A DNA stretch of 59,500 nucleotides from Prorocentrum cordatum. Lineage: Eukaryota > Sar > Dinophyceae > Prorocentrales > Prorocentraceae. Location of the stretch: NCBI GenBank assembly GCA_963575745.1, contig CAUYUJ010004347.1, positions 441,347 to 500,846 on the forward strand. The letters are read 5' to 3'. Within the stretch, counting starts at the first letter, position 1. Every line of letters starts with the position of its first letter. The notes under the pieces were generated by a model, which searched no databases, had not been told where the DNA came from, and saw nothing but the letters and a program-made list of their open reading frames with translations. The translations under genes were made by a program, and so were the position numbers. Below, piece after piece: positions 40,149 through 50,295 of the stretch.

Positions 40149-40250
40149 CGAGGCTACTCGCGCGCCCTTTCCTTGTAGGCAGCCGCTGCTGCTTAGCACT
40201 GTTTTTCCGCATAATAGAAGTGCGGTACCTGCTCGTCTCCTCCCCCTCCG
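40149..40250 (+). other. 3' untranslated stretch of inner element
   Basis: About 100 bp between the ORF4 stop and the 3' LTR. It begins with the last mini-hairpin (40148-40161). Just before the LTR lies a pyrimidine tract (TCTCCTCCCCCTCCG), where a plus-strand purine tract would be expected. Confidence 0.6.
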
Positions 40251-40535
40251 ACTTTAAACGGAGAAGGTTAAAGGCGAGGTATAAATCGAGCATGTACCGC
40301 TGCCGTGCCTGGCTCAAGCCGGGCCCGGCCAAATATGTGACTGTGCCTCACCGAGGCGCACTACTTGCATCTGAGATCGGAAAACATCCTTTCCATTGAC
40401 GATGCCCATCTTACTCTTTACTCCAGATCCCATGCTTCGTCTCGCTCTCTTGCTCATGCGCTATGAGCCTAAGCCTGGGATATGGAAGCGCCTAAGGCGG
40501 ACTGTATACCTAAGCTTACCAGCTTGTTTTCGACT
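40251..40535 (+). repeat. 3' LTR of inner element
   Basis: Identical by eye to 24188-24472, including the ORF1 N-terminal codons, which are therefore duplicated here as a non-functional 45-codon remnant. The following CGTAG (40536-40540) is the right target duplication. Confidence 0.95.
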
Positions 40536-40540
40536 CGTAG

Positions 40541-40819
40541 TCGTTGAACAGGCCGAGCCGCTCGTAGTGGTAGCCTTTCTCGTCGCACACCTGACCCAGG
40601 TTCGAGTCCTCGCGAGTGCAGGCCTCTCGTCAAGTGGCCGAAGGCTGCCAAAGAGCACATGGCTCCGAACAGAGCCGACCTGGTCGAGTGGGTGGCCGCC
40701 CGAATGGCCTGACGCTGATGGCCCTTGAGAGGGCGGCTCTCGGCACTAAACCAGCGTGCTCGCTCGTCCCGGATGTCGATCAGGCTTTCGTGGTCGCACA
40801 TGTCTTGTGGCACTATCCA
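40541..40819 (-). pseudogene. Outer element methyltransferase-like module, 5' part
   Basis: On the minus strand this reads IVPQDMCDHESLIDIRDERAR and then, in another frame, REDSNLGQVCDEKGYHYERLGLFNDY, which joins the block at 24182 once the inner element is removed. It is the other half of the gene broken by the insertion. A frame change lies within it. Confidence 0.6.
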
Positions 40820-42099
40820 TACGGCTTCATCTTCACAATCGGCTCGTTCTTCGCAATACCCCTCTTCAGCTGGCAGCGCGGATGCTGACAGTCCTGAGTG
40901 TAGTGGGCGGCGATGGTTGGCCCCACGATGGTGGGGGCCGTCTCCATCTTCTTGATCTCCACCTCCTTCTTGATCTTGGTCGTTGGGGCTGCCGTCCCGC
41001 GCACCTCCTGCTTCCCCGCCTGGACCAGTCCCCAGCTCTTGCACAGGGGCCGCAGGTGGTTGAGCACCGTGACCATGCTGAGCTGCTCGTGGATCTGTTC
41101 CGAGCTGAGCGTCGCAAAGACACCTCCGCATACTGGGTCAAGAAATCGGACTTTGCGCTCTCGATGGTGTCGCGCAGCGCTCTGTTCTGCTGGATCTCCG
41201 CTGCTGAGGCTGATGACTTCTTTGACTCTCGGCACGGGCGGCGCATCTCGAGCTTCTCGTGATGTCCAAGCTCCGCTGGCCAGGTCGGGAACTTGGTGGA
41301 CAGCAGCTGCACCGGTAGGCCGTGGCTGTCCAGCTTCCACTTCTCGTGATGGACTGTCCTCAGGAACGTCCTCAGCACTAGTCGTGTCCAGCGGCGGTAC
41401 GTAGTCCATGATAGCAGCTTCTTGCATACCCACATCTCCCAGAGAGGCAGGTGCTCCAGTAGGAAGGTCTCCGTCAGCTGCTTCATGTCCTTGTCCTTCT
41501 TCGAGCCCGCTGGTGGTAGCTTCTCCCACGCCCACTGCTCCATCTCTTCGTTCTCCATCTTGACGTGCTGGCTCTCTGCTTTGCGGCATTTCGCCTCGCG
41601 GTTGAGGCTCATGCGAATATGGAAGATATGGAAGCCGCTGAGGATTGGGCTCCTCGCTGGAATCGTTCGCGCCAAAATTGGCTATGGATGATGATGGTGC
41701 AGGGCCCTGGAGCACAGGGAACGTGGGGATCTCGGGGAGGACCTCAGGGGTATGACCAGATGATTTCATATGGGATGAAGTCGGAGTACGTGTTAGGTAT
41801 GCCTCTGACGTAGGAATAGGCGTAGGTGGTGATAATGTACCCTTGGCTGTGAGTAATGATGATGTCCCCGCTGCGGTAGGTAATGATGTCCCCGTTGCAG
41901 TAGGTAATAATGATGTCCCCGTTGCAGTAGGTAATGATGATGTCCTTGGGCCCTGCGGGGCTTCTCTGGTAGGGGCCTCATCAGAAAGTTTCTGGGAGTC
42001 ATCTGCAGGGGCATCTGGGAGTTCGCAATCGATCGGCTGCTCGTTATCACCTTTTCCCGCCGGCACCGTAGCAGTCTCGGGTGTCGAGGGCGCGCACCC
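40820..42099 (-). pseudogene. Outer element polyprotein linker region
   Basis: A 417-codon open frame (ends 42066) is Pro/Ser/Thr-rich with short repeats of PTATGTS (24-27 bp unit, 41850-41945). A second, partly overlapping frame (41675-40866) is richer in charged helical sequence (KCRKAESQHVKMENEEMEQW, LLEHLPLWEMWV). Both look partly coding, which suggests frameshifts. No domain recognised. Confidence 0.4.
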
Positions 42100-42549
42100 C
42101 TAGCTCAGGGTGGCCACGAAGCCAAAATCGGCTTGCGATACAAGGGGCAGCGCAAGGTGTCCGCTCGGAAGTGCGAGTAGCTTGGCTCGGCGTCCGAGCT
42201 TCTTAAAGAAAGCAGTGTGTGCCTCGCAATCGATCACAGCTCCCAGGCGGCTCAAGACATCAACTCCAATGCGTAGTGGTGCATCCGCGTCGAATAGATT
42301 GATCTCGAGCTCGCCCTCCACACTGGCAATCTTCAGGGGGAAAAGTCGCACGGCCGGTGCAGGTCTTGGAGTTACCCTCGCCAAAGATGGAGGTCGACTT
42401 CTGGCTGGCGTTCATCTTGATAATGTTGTTGCCCGTCTGTTCGTAGATAATGTCCCGTAGCTTCTCGGCAGCCTCAATGCCCATGATGCTGGAGGTGGCG
42501 CTGATGTCCAGGATGCCGAAACCCTTGGAGGCGGACTGCTTCACACTCA
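42100..42549 (-). pseudogene. Outer element protease (retropepsin)
   Basis: GILDISATSSIMG resembles the retropepsin active site D-S/T-G-A, but the Gly is replaced by Ser. The downstream half (VRLFPLKIASVEGELEINLF, LRIGVDVLSRLGAVIDC, ALPSGHLALPL) is in another frame, so a frameshift near 42340-42380 splits the domain. LSRLGAVIDC is the usual flap-to-end sequence of copia-like proteases. Confidence 0.7.
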
Positions 42550-44024
42550 TCAACATCCACTCCTCGCCCACTCCGAGGTCGCCCAGATGGGCGCGGTCAC
42601 CTGACGAGGCACCAGCTCCTGCTCGTGGGTCGGCTCGTCGGGCTGCATCTCCGCGTCTGGGTAGGTGCCGAAGAAGATGAAGTTGCTGAAACCCTTCTTC
42701 GAACGGTCTCGATCTCCGCGACTGCCATTTGATGAAGCTCGGTCCTTATGGTCCTTCGTCTCATGATTGGCACCACATTTCAGACATGGGCCCTTCCTGG
42801 TTGGACGGGGGGGGACGGTCACTGTTTCTCGAGCTTGGCCGATCACGTCACTGTCCGTCACCTCGTCCCCTTCCTTTGGAAGACCCCGAGCTTCTTGATG
42901 CTGTCCGAGGTCCGTGAGACTTCTTGTCATGTGGCGTGCGCTTCTTTTCCTCATCCACTGGGTAGAAATTCGTGCTGTCTTCACTCGTCGTATGAGGTCC
43001 CGAGCCTCCTCGAAGCTTCTCTGCTGCGCGGCGAAGGCAGTCTCCGCCTCTTCGATCTCCTGGGCGCTGTAGAGGGGCTCCTCGGGATCCTCGGTGTCCT
43101 CCTCAGGCTGGGTGTCGTAGGAGGCTTCCGACTCGTCGTAGTATCCGTAGCCGTCTTCGATCTCGTCATCGTCTTCGTCCTGGTCCCAGCCGGCATGGAT
43201 CCTGCCACGCTCTCGGTGACGGTGATCCTTGCCCTGCTTCTTGTCGCGATTCGTCAGCTCAAATCTGGCCAGGATGCTCGCAGCTGCTCTCGGATGCTGT
43301 CGTAGTCGAAGTTGCCTTCCTTTCACCGCGCTGATCACCGCTGCTCGCTCCGTCGGGGACAGTCGGGATCTTTGCAGTAGCAACCATCCTCGCAGCTGGT
43401 CCAGATGGATCGCCTGATTGATATCGGTTCCGAAATCAGGATGCTCTGGGATCTCCTCAAGACCAGTCTTGACAAACTCCCAGAGCTTGTAGTTCAGCTC
43501 CCTGGCCTTCTCGGCTGCATCCTCGGGGCCTTCGAGCTTGATCTTGTAGAGGAACCAGTTCAGATCTGTGTAGAGTGAGTTCCAGTTTTTGGCCCTCTGG
43601 GAGGGCCGCTGATGTCTCTGATTCTTGAAATATTCGGTGTCAAAACCCTTGACCACGTCGTGATGGCTTCATCGTCTCTGCTAGTGAAGCTTGGCATCGG
43701 CTCCCTGGTGTCGCGTCGAAGGTCGAAGATCCATCTGGCCAGGTACTTGCAGGCGTCCTGGATGGGCTGAGCACCGAGTTTAGCACGAACGTGTCTTAGC
43801 AAGTCCGTGGCACCGCCGTCTCTCTCAATGCGGTCCCAGTCCACGTCCTTGGCGGCCTGTCTAGCTCTTCCATGAAGTCGTCGCCATAATCTGGGTCCGC
43901 ACACATATCTTTCACGACGGGTCCCTCTGATATAGGCCTTGACGTCTCTCTCGCAGTCGTCTACCGTGGTGAGGTCTCCATTCCATTTGGGTACGATGTC
44001 GTCGCCATGGTTAGCTTTCGCCAT
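42550..44024 (-). pseudogene. Outer element Gag
   Basis: The likely ATG is at 44024 (MAKANHGDDIVPKWNGDLTT). The frame holds to about 43660, where a one-base change is needed to continue with AKNWNSLYTDLNWFLYKIKL. Helical capsid-like sequence is followed by an acidic stretch and CLKCGANHETKDH, a damaged zinc knuckle with His in place of the last Cys. It is unlike the inner Gag in sequence and lacks hydrophobic segments. Confidence 0.75.
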
Positions 44025-44068
44025 GGCTCCGTAGTACACTGTGGTCCGTGAATCCGTCGTCCGTGGAG

Positions 44069-44086
44069 CTTACTGCCCCGCTACCA
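44069..44086 (-). other. Primer-binding site of outer element
   Basis: On the minus strand TGGTAGCGGGGCAG directly follows the 5' LTR. It fits an initiator tRNA-Met 3' end and is close to the site of the inner element. Confidence 0.7.
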
Positions 44087-44599
44087 TGCAATGGTCCCGC
44101 TAGAACCACTGCCCTCCGCTGAATCCTTGGATATTGCTCTTCTCTGCTCTCCTGTCGATGTGGACTCTCGTCGATGATGTCGGTGAAATACGGGCAGTGG
44201 GAAGTGCGAGGCTGCTCGCACGATGGTGATAGAAGGGAACTGTTTATTTTTGTGGGCCAGCTCGCAATCTTGCTCCTCGGAGGCACACACCAGAAGTCCA
44301 GCGACCTGTGTCGCTGCAAGGCTTGAGCCAAGACGGTTTCGGCAGAAACATCTTGGAAACGTGTGAAAAGCTTATAATGAGCCGCTTGGGCTTGGGGCTC
44401 TTCAGGGGCCCTTGGGGAGACCATTAAGCATGGCTAGGCTACAAGCAGAGAATAGGAAACACGATACGCCGTGCAACGCAGACTTACATAACGGGGGCTC
44501 CTGTGGAGCCTGAGTGTACATGTTAGCTCACACTCGGCCTCGAGAGGCCATCTGTCGTAAAAAGGCTCTGGTCAGGCAGGCTCTGGGCTGTGAATTGCA
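44087..44599 (-). repeat. 5' LTR of outer element
   Basis: 513 bp, ends TGCAATGG and GAATTGCA, forming TGCAAT...ATTGCA inverted termini. Aligned with 19483-19996. Confidence 0.9.
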
Positions 44600-46082
44600 C
44601 CCTCCCCCCCTTCCCCGGCAGAGCCACCCCGGCCCCGCTCAGGCTCTAGGCTGTAGGCTGTAGCTGAGACTTTTTCGAACTCACACGCCGGATCGGCGGA
44701 TTTCTGGGATGTGATCCTTAAGTACGATGGGAACAACATAACTCCAGGTATGGAAGGGCTTCGTGTCAACCATTCTGGGTCGCTACAAGGGAGCAGTCGC
44801 ACTGTTGCCGAGCCCCTCACCAGACTCGAGTCCTTCGAGTCGCGGCTGCGCATCCATGTCTCGGGCAGACCCCAGACAAGGCCAAATCGCCCCAGAAGAG
44901 TGGTCTTGAGCGTTCTCAGGGCGTTTCGGCTCTGGATTGGTTGCGGTGCCTGATGCATTCTCCTAGCCCGCCGGCTCTCAGAGATTCCTGGTTTGGTTGA
45001 GGTTCCACCTCTTGGGGAAAGACCTCCCAGCAGCTGCCTGGTAACACTAGCCGATGTATCATCATTTGGATGTGTTCTCATCCTGCCTTTGTCCCATGGT
45101 CCACGGCCGCCCCCAAGCCGAGACACCCGACGATGTGTTTTTGTTGCTCAATGCGCGGCCCAAGGGGTCCCAGCCCACTCCCAGAGGGGAGTTTTTTGTC
45201 GCGGATCCGTCTTTGATGGCCCTGGGGTCCGACACCGAGCCCTGGCAGCCCTGGAGTCCGACACCGAGTCGGAAAGATCTGGGGGCCCATGGGGGAGGGG
45301 CATTGGCGCGATTCCAGACGCCTGGCCGTGGGGGTCAGCGTAGGCCCTTCCCGTTCGCGTGGGACGGGAGGTCGGTGGTTTGGGTCGGCAGCCCCGGGGC
45401 ACGCGGGTGGGCCCCATCGATTCCATTCGGTACCAATCTCACCAGGCTCGATCCGATTGTATTTCGATTTTCGATTCGATGGACCCGTTGTTTGGATGGC
45501 GTTCTTTCTCTCTCTTTCTTTCTTGTGTGGTCCTTCATGGGAGCTTCAGAGGGGGTGGAACATTTTGCGTTTTTTTGTTAGGCGAGTTCGTCCGGATTTC
45601 GTCGGATTTCGCCGACATTTGGACGGCATCTGAGCGAAATCACATTCATGATAGGGCCGTGGAAGTCCCCCCTGGCTCACATGCAGGCTTTCCCAGTCTC
45701 TCCGTCTCTCTTTCTCCCTCTCTTCCTCTCTGTGGTGAACAATTCTGGGCCACCCGCCTTGGGCTTGACTTCTGGATACGCGGGCGCACCTCTCTATGTT
45801 TCGTGTTTTGCTTCCTGTTGTTTTCGCTGACACGCGACAGGCCCGATGCGGTTGCTGGTGTGCAGGAGCTTGCTGCGCCACCGCCTGGCGGCGGCCCTAT
45901 GCGCGAGCGTAACTGGCGCTAGCGGCGGTGCGCGCGCGCTCAATGGAAAACATATGGTTGTGTTGTTGTTTCCGCTCTCTCTCTCTCTCTCGTTCTCTCT
46001 CTCTCTCTCTCTCTATCTCTCTCCCTCCGTCTCCTCCTCTTTTCGGGGGTTGCTAAAGGTGCCCCTGGTCCACGCTGCCCCC

Positions 46083-46207
46083 AGAGTGTCGCTCAGTTTT
46101 GAAGCCCATGGGTCCCCTGGTCCTCGTGAGGGGTGCCCTGGAGGCCGTGAGGAACATCTTGGAAGTCCTGGGGGCACCTTGGGCCATGAGCACCTCTAGC
46201 AACACCC
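46083..46207. repeat. Dispersed repeat family E, copy 2
   Basis: Second copy of the repeat at 5860-5976; see the shared words listed there. Confidence 0.6.
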
Positions 46208-46645
46208 CTGGCCCTGACAGTCGTCACGCAGCGAGCGACTGAGGGTCGGGGCGTATGGCGGAGTGCCAGACGCACGGGCATCACGTAGCGCGCACAAAAG
46301 CATCCCTCCCCACACAGAGACCCACGTTGGGGAGAGTGGGATGCGCGCGCGCACTCCACTACGCTGTGGCACGCGCCAGGGAGCCTGGCTCGTGGCCGCC
46401 AGGCCAAAGCCATCATCATTGTCTTTCTCCCGTCCTCGTCTCCTCCTCTCTCTCCCTTCCTCTGTTTTAGTGCATGCGTGACAGCACGTAACCTCTCTCT
46501 CTCTCTCTCTGTCACTCTCTGCGCACGTGCGTGCGCCGACCGACGGCCAGAGCCGAGGGGCGGCACTCTCCGTCGTGGCCGCGCTCGAACGCGCCCCTCG
46601 CGCCCCGCACCGTCCTCTCAGCGCATGGCGGGCTGGCTCTCTGTT

Positions 46646-46867
46646 TTTTTTTGTTGTTGTTGTTGTTGTTGTTGCTGTTGTTGTTGTTGTAACTGTTGTT
46701 GCTGTTGTTTGTAATGTTGTTGGTGTTGTTGTTGGTGTTGGTGTTGTTGTTGTTGGTGTTGGTGTTGTTGTTGTTGTTGGTGTTGATGTTGTTGTTGTCG
46801 TTATTGTTGCTGTTGATGGTGTTGTTGTTGTTGCTGCTATTGTTGTTGTTGTTGGTGTTGCTGTTGC

Positions 46868-46898
<31 letters not shown>

Positions 46899-46976
46899 AT
46901 TGTTGTTGTTGTTGTGTTTGTTGTTGTTGTTGTTGCTGTTGTTTGTAATGCTGTTGTTGTTGTTGTTGTTGTTGTT
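46646..46976. repeat. Long GTT trinucleotide array
   Basis: About 330 bp of TTG/GTT units with occasional GGT, GCT and GAT interruptions. Poly-Val or poly-Leu ORFs through it are artefacts. Confidence 0.9.
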
Positions 46977-47194
46977 GAATATTATTACTTCTAAAGAAAT
47001 ATTATTGTTGAGACCCCTGGTGCGCGACCCCCCTCCAAAACCTAGGCCGCAGCCTCATTTCCTTCATTTTCTAGCGAAAGCTTCAGAAAAGTGGATTGTG
47101 TCCGGATCCGGTTGTTTTGTTGTAATCCGTTTTCCCTTGCAAAAAACACTATAAAATGAAAATTCTTGTTCTTACTTGATCAAATTGCAAGAAT

Positions 47195-47735
47195 CCCTTG
47201 CAAAAAATAAGGTAAAGTGGACATTCGTGCGCGCAAGACGAAATCCTTCCAAAACCTTAGGTTTCGTACGATTTTAACATAAAAACATCAAAAACCCAAT
47301 GGTTTTTTAAGAAAAAATTGTCAAAATGTCCTTCCGCGCGCGCTGTCCGAATCCCACAAAACCAATGGTTTTTCAACATTTATGTTACATGAGCTCGCGC
47401 GAGCTACTTTTTCTTGTTCTAACATAATCAAATTTCAATAATCCCTTGCAAAAAATAAGGTAAAGTGGACATTCGCGCGCGCAAGACGAAATCCTTCCAG
47501 AACCTTAGGTTTCGTAACGATTTCAACATAAAAACATCAAAAACCCAATGGTTTTTCAAAAAAAAATGTCCAAATTTCATCCCGCGCGCGCTGTCCGACT
47601 CCCACAAAACCAATGGTTTTTCAACATTTATGTTACATGAGCTCGCGCGAGCTACTTTTTCTTGTTCTAACATAATCAAATTTCAATACTCCCTTGCAAA
47701 AAAAAGTAAAGTGGACATTCGCGCGCGCAAGACCA
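47195..47735. repeat. 248-bp tandem satellite, about 2.2 copies
   Basis: The word CCCTTGCAAAAAATAAGG starts at 47195 and 47443 and again (slightly changed) at 47691, a spacing of exactly 248 bp each time. The unit is much more AT-rich than its surroundings, with islands such as GCGCGCGC and the palindrome AGCTCGCGCGAGCT. A partial related piece precedes it at about 47130-47194. Confidence 0.9.
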
Positions 47736-48126
47736 ACAAAAAACACGACGATCTCAGGAACTTGCCCCAAAAATGTGACCAACTCCGCTCTCTCTGTCTC
47801 TCTCTCTGTCTGCTCTCTGTCTCTCTCTCTGTCTGTCTGTGTCATGTATTGTATGTCACAATTGCAGGATGCTGGGCACACGCGCGCCCCGAATAAGTGA
47901 CCAAGTTCTGTGGGTGTGTACCCCACGCCAGTGTAGTAGCCACGGTCGTCCGCACGCCACGAAGTGAAGTGTCCCAACGTCATAGGGCGGGAAGCTGGGT
48001 TTGGGTGGTCGCGAAGAGTCGTTTGGATATTTGGTAGAGCTTGAACTGCCCCCCCACGAAGTGGGGGTATTGTCTCGCGTCGCATGAAAACCCTGGCACT
48101 GGTGAGAACACTGAGCGTTCGGGTAA

Positions 48127-48130
48127 AATG

Positions 48131-48191
<61 letters not shown>

Positions 48192-48275
48192 CTCTCTCTC
48201 TCTCTCTATATATATCTCCCTTTCTCTCTCTCTCTGTCCCTCTCTCTGTCTGTCTCTCTCTCTTTCTCTCTTTTT
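48127..48275. repeat. GTT array followed by CT run
   Basis: GTT units from 48130 to 48190, then CT/TCTG repeats with a short TATA run to about 48275. Confidence 0.9.
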
Positions 48276-49266
48276 CTCAGTCTCAGGAATCGCCATAGGG
48301 GAGGCCGGTCCTGACGGAAACGGGTCCTAAGGCCCTCGGGGCCCTCCACGGGCCCTCGGGCTGTCAGAAAGCGACTCAGGGTGAAGAGCTCGTCCTTTGG
48401 GGAGGCTCTGGGATCTCACAGAGGCAGCTCTCTCCAGCGTCCGTCGGATCGAGGCCCGTCGCGGGACCCACCTCCGAGGAGTGACGTGGGAAGGGTTAGG
48501 GGGTCGGCTACGTCACCTGTAGCGTTCCGAGAACCCTGTGGAGCCGATCGGGTGTCTGATGTGGCCAAGCACTGGCTCTGGCCTGCAGAAGGGGCGTGCG
48601 AGGCTCGAGGTTCTGGGTTCGGGGAGGGTTGTTGCTTTCTCGTCCTCCGGGGCCGCTTTCGGACCCTGGAGCCGTCAAGAACTAATCCGGGGTGGAAACT
48701 GCATTGGATGGACCCCAGGACGGGTCCGGGGACCGATGTTGGGTGGATTTGGCCTCATCTCCCCTCCTGACCGATTTGCTTGGGCCCCAACCAACACCAC
48801 CCACCAAACCACCCCAACCCAACCCGAAGGCCCCGATTTGCCGTCCATTTCTAGTGGGGAGGGGGTCGGGGAACATTGAAAAAGCACGTATGCAACCCGA
48901 TCCCCGACATCCGGGCGAAATGCGGGCGAAAGTCGGGTCTTCGGGGGTTGGCTTGGGTTGGGGTTCATCTCCCCTCTTGACCGGCTTTCTTGGGCCCCAA
49001 CCGGTTCAGGCCCCCTGGCCGCCTCCAAGTCTCCTGTCTCTTGTCTCTGTCCCTTCTCCTGCTTCTCCTCTTCCCCCTCCTCCTTCTCCTTCTTCTTCTT
49101 CTTCTCCTCATCATCATCATCATCCCCTCATGCTACCTCTTCGTGGGGTATTGAGGCAGCCTGGCCCACATCAGGTTCGGTTTCAGATAGGTACAGCCTG
49201 CCATGTAAAATTACTCGCATTTGGATTTTCTGATTTTGCCGAGTTGATGGCTCCTTTCATCCTAAG

Positions 49267-49318
49267 GCTACGGAGATATCGTTGCGACGACTCATCTGGA
49301 GTACGTGGTCGCCACACT
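49267..49318 (+). CDS. K+ channel exon G: selectivity filter YGD
   Basis: After CCTAAG the frame reads (G)YGDIVATTHLEYVVATL. With the first Gly base from exon F it restores TSIGYGD. It ends ACACT before GCGCAC (GC donor), and the split Leu codon is completed by exon H. Only 52 bp. Confidence 0.9.
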
Positions 49319-50200
49319 GCGCACACCTCAGACTTGCCAACGTATTCGCGGTCGCTGTTGTGCCAAAGATCTCTGGATGGCGGCCATACTCTTTGCTATG
49401 CTAGATTACGCACGTAATCGAACCACGTAACAACAGTCTGTGCTATCTGCCATACTGATTGGATGGAGGGTGAGATTCACGCACGGCATGAAGAAGGCAT
49501 GATGTGAGTCTTTTATTACCAAACGCGTCCAGAGGGAGACAGAGAGAGGCAGAGAGGATGGACGGAAAAGGATCATGACGATATGGAGGGCCACAAGGCT
49601 CGGACCGGGTGAAGACGAGCTACAGGATTTCATCCAGTGTCCGCGGCCCACTCTCCTCCGGCTCCCCTTCGAGTGTTGGTGGGGGTCGGCGGGGGGTCAG
49701 GTCTGCCTGGGACGAGGATGAGTCGTTCAAGAGCGTTCCGACCGGAACGTTCTCAGAGCCTTCCGGAGCGTTCTGGAACGGCCACGGCGCCTGATATTAG
49801 TTTGCCACGTTGCTGAGATTGAGATCCCCGATGTATTCCCTTTCGGATGCATTTTCACCCCGCCTTCGTCATAGGGGGAAGGGGCAGAATAGCATGGCAG
49901 ATGCACAGGTGCTCGGCCCCCGCACTTCGGAAACGGAAGGCGGCCGCATTGGCGGACCAGGGGAGGGGGGGGGCGGCTTGGGTCAACAGCTGACGGAGGA
50001 ATAGAGAGAGGGAGAGAGAGAGAGAGAGAGAGAGCAGGGGAGAGAAAGAGACTGAGATAGAGAGAGGGAGAGACACACAGAGAATGAAGGGCGAGAGAGA
50101 GAGAGAGAGAAAGAGAGCATGATGCTGAGTGGAAGGGCGAGGGGCAAAAACAGGTTGCGGTTCGCCGTGGGGGGCGTGCCACGGCCCGCTCGAAGCCGAG
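49319..50200. other. Intron
   Basis: No gene recognised. Purine GA runs at 50003-50116 account for the Ser/Leu-rich minus-strand ORFs. Confidence 0.6.
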
Positions 50201-50282
50201 GTGCATGCTCTTCATGGCCGGAATCTGGGCCTACACCATCGGAGCCGTCTGCGGCATCGTGGGCAATTTGCACCCGCACGAG
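50201..50282 (+). CDS. K+ channel exon H: S6
   Basis: The frame reads CMLFMAGIWAYTIGAVCGIV then GNLHPHE, the S6 gate helix with the WAY-IG-VCGI pattern of EAG channels. It starts after GCCGAG with G and ends GAG before GCCCTT (GC donor), phase 0. Confidence 0.9.
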
Positions 50283-50295
50283 GCCCTTGAAGCTA

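Larger units (their letters stand above)
24594..40161 (+). repeat. About 49 dispersed GC mini-hairpins, GCGGN-GNNA-NCCGC
   Basis: Each is a 5-bp stem closed by a 4 (rarely 5) nt loop, usually GNNA: GCCA, GTCA, GACA, GCAA, GAAA or GCTA. Examples: 24619, 24728, 25566, 26511, 26890, 26926, 27795, 27825, 27855, 28617, 28653, 28890, 30273, 30291, 30765, 30810, 31464, 31482, 32043, 32079, 33111, 33135, 33159, 33402, 34914, 37470, 38126, 40096. Stem variants keep pairing: GCGGA/TCCGC (25761, 28776, 30792, 31932, 33516, 34659, 34674), GCGGC/GCCGC (36009, 36027, 36045, 36063) and GCGAG/CTCGC (40129, 40148). They are read as AGPPA, RGHPQ or SGVTR depending on frame, so the unit is nucleic acid, not peptide. 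None was seen in the LTRs or in the outer element. Confidence 0.9.
24188..40535 (+). mobile_element. Inner giant Ty1/copia LTR retrotransposon with accessory enzymes
   Basis: 16,348 bp, about twice the usual copia size. The 285-bp LTRs at 24188-24472 and 40251-40535 show no difference by eye. A primer-binding site follows the 5' LTR. Gene order is Gag with zinc knuckle, an unknown piece, a long polyprotein with Tpt1/KptA-like, RING-H2 and retropepsin domains, then UGA, then a methyltransferase-like module, integrase, RT and RNase H. Integrase and RT catalytic residues are intact. Two frame changes (ORF1 to ORF2 to ORF3) are either indels or programmed. About 49 small GC hairpins occur in its body. 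It lies opposite in strand to the outer element. Confidence 0.95.
19483..44599 (-). mobile_element. Outer Ty1/copia-type LTR retrotransposon, decayed
   Basis: LTRs at 19483-19996 and 44087-44599 begin TGCAAT and end TTGCA or CTGCA. The 5-bp sequence CCCTC directly flanks both outer ends (19478-19482 and 44600-44604), a target duplication. On the minus strand the order is PBS, gag, protease, methyltransferase-like module, integrase, RT, RNase H, which is copia order. The two LTRs differ at many positions, and the genes carry frameshifts and in-frame stops, so it is old. The inner element at 24188-40535 is inserted in it; without that insert it would be about 8.8 kb. Confidence 0.92.
44600..49266. 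other. Right part of the giant intron, no genes recognised
   Basis: It contains CT runs (45978-46024, 46494-46510), repeat family E copy 2 (46083-46207), a long GTT array, a 248-bp satellite, a short hairpin CCCCCCACGAAGTGGGGG at 48046-48065, a second GTT array and CT run, and paired GGGCCCCAACC words around 48770-49010. No exon was found. Confidence 0.45.

Noticed and set aside
40595-40625. A tRNA T-loop-like GGTTCGAGTCC
   Set aside because: No matching acceptor, D or anticodon arms. On the minus strand it encodes part of the outer element's interrupted module (REDSNLGQV).
41660-41690. A leader-like CATAGCCAATTTTGG on the minus strand
   Set aside because: It differs from the spliced leader at several positions and lies inside outer-element coding sequence, so it is taken as chance.
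46527-47154. Poly-Val and poly-Leu ORFs that look like membrane proteins
   Set aside because: They are readings of the GTT trinucleotide array.
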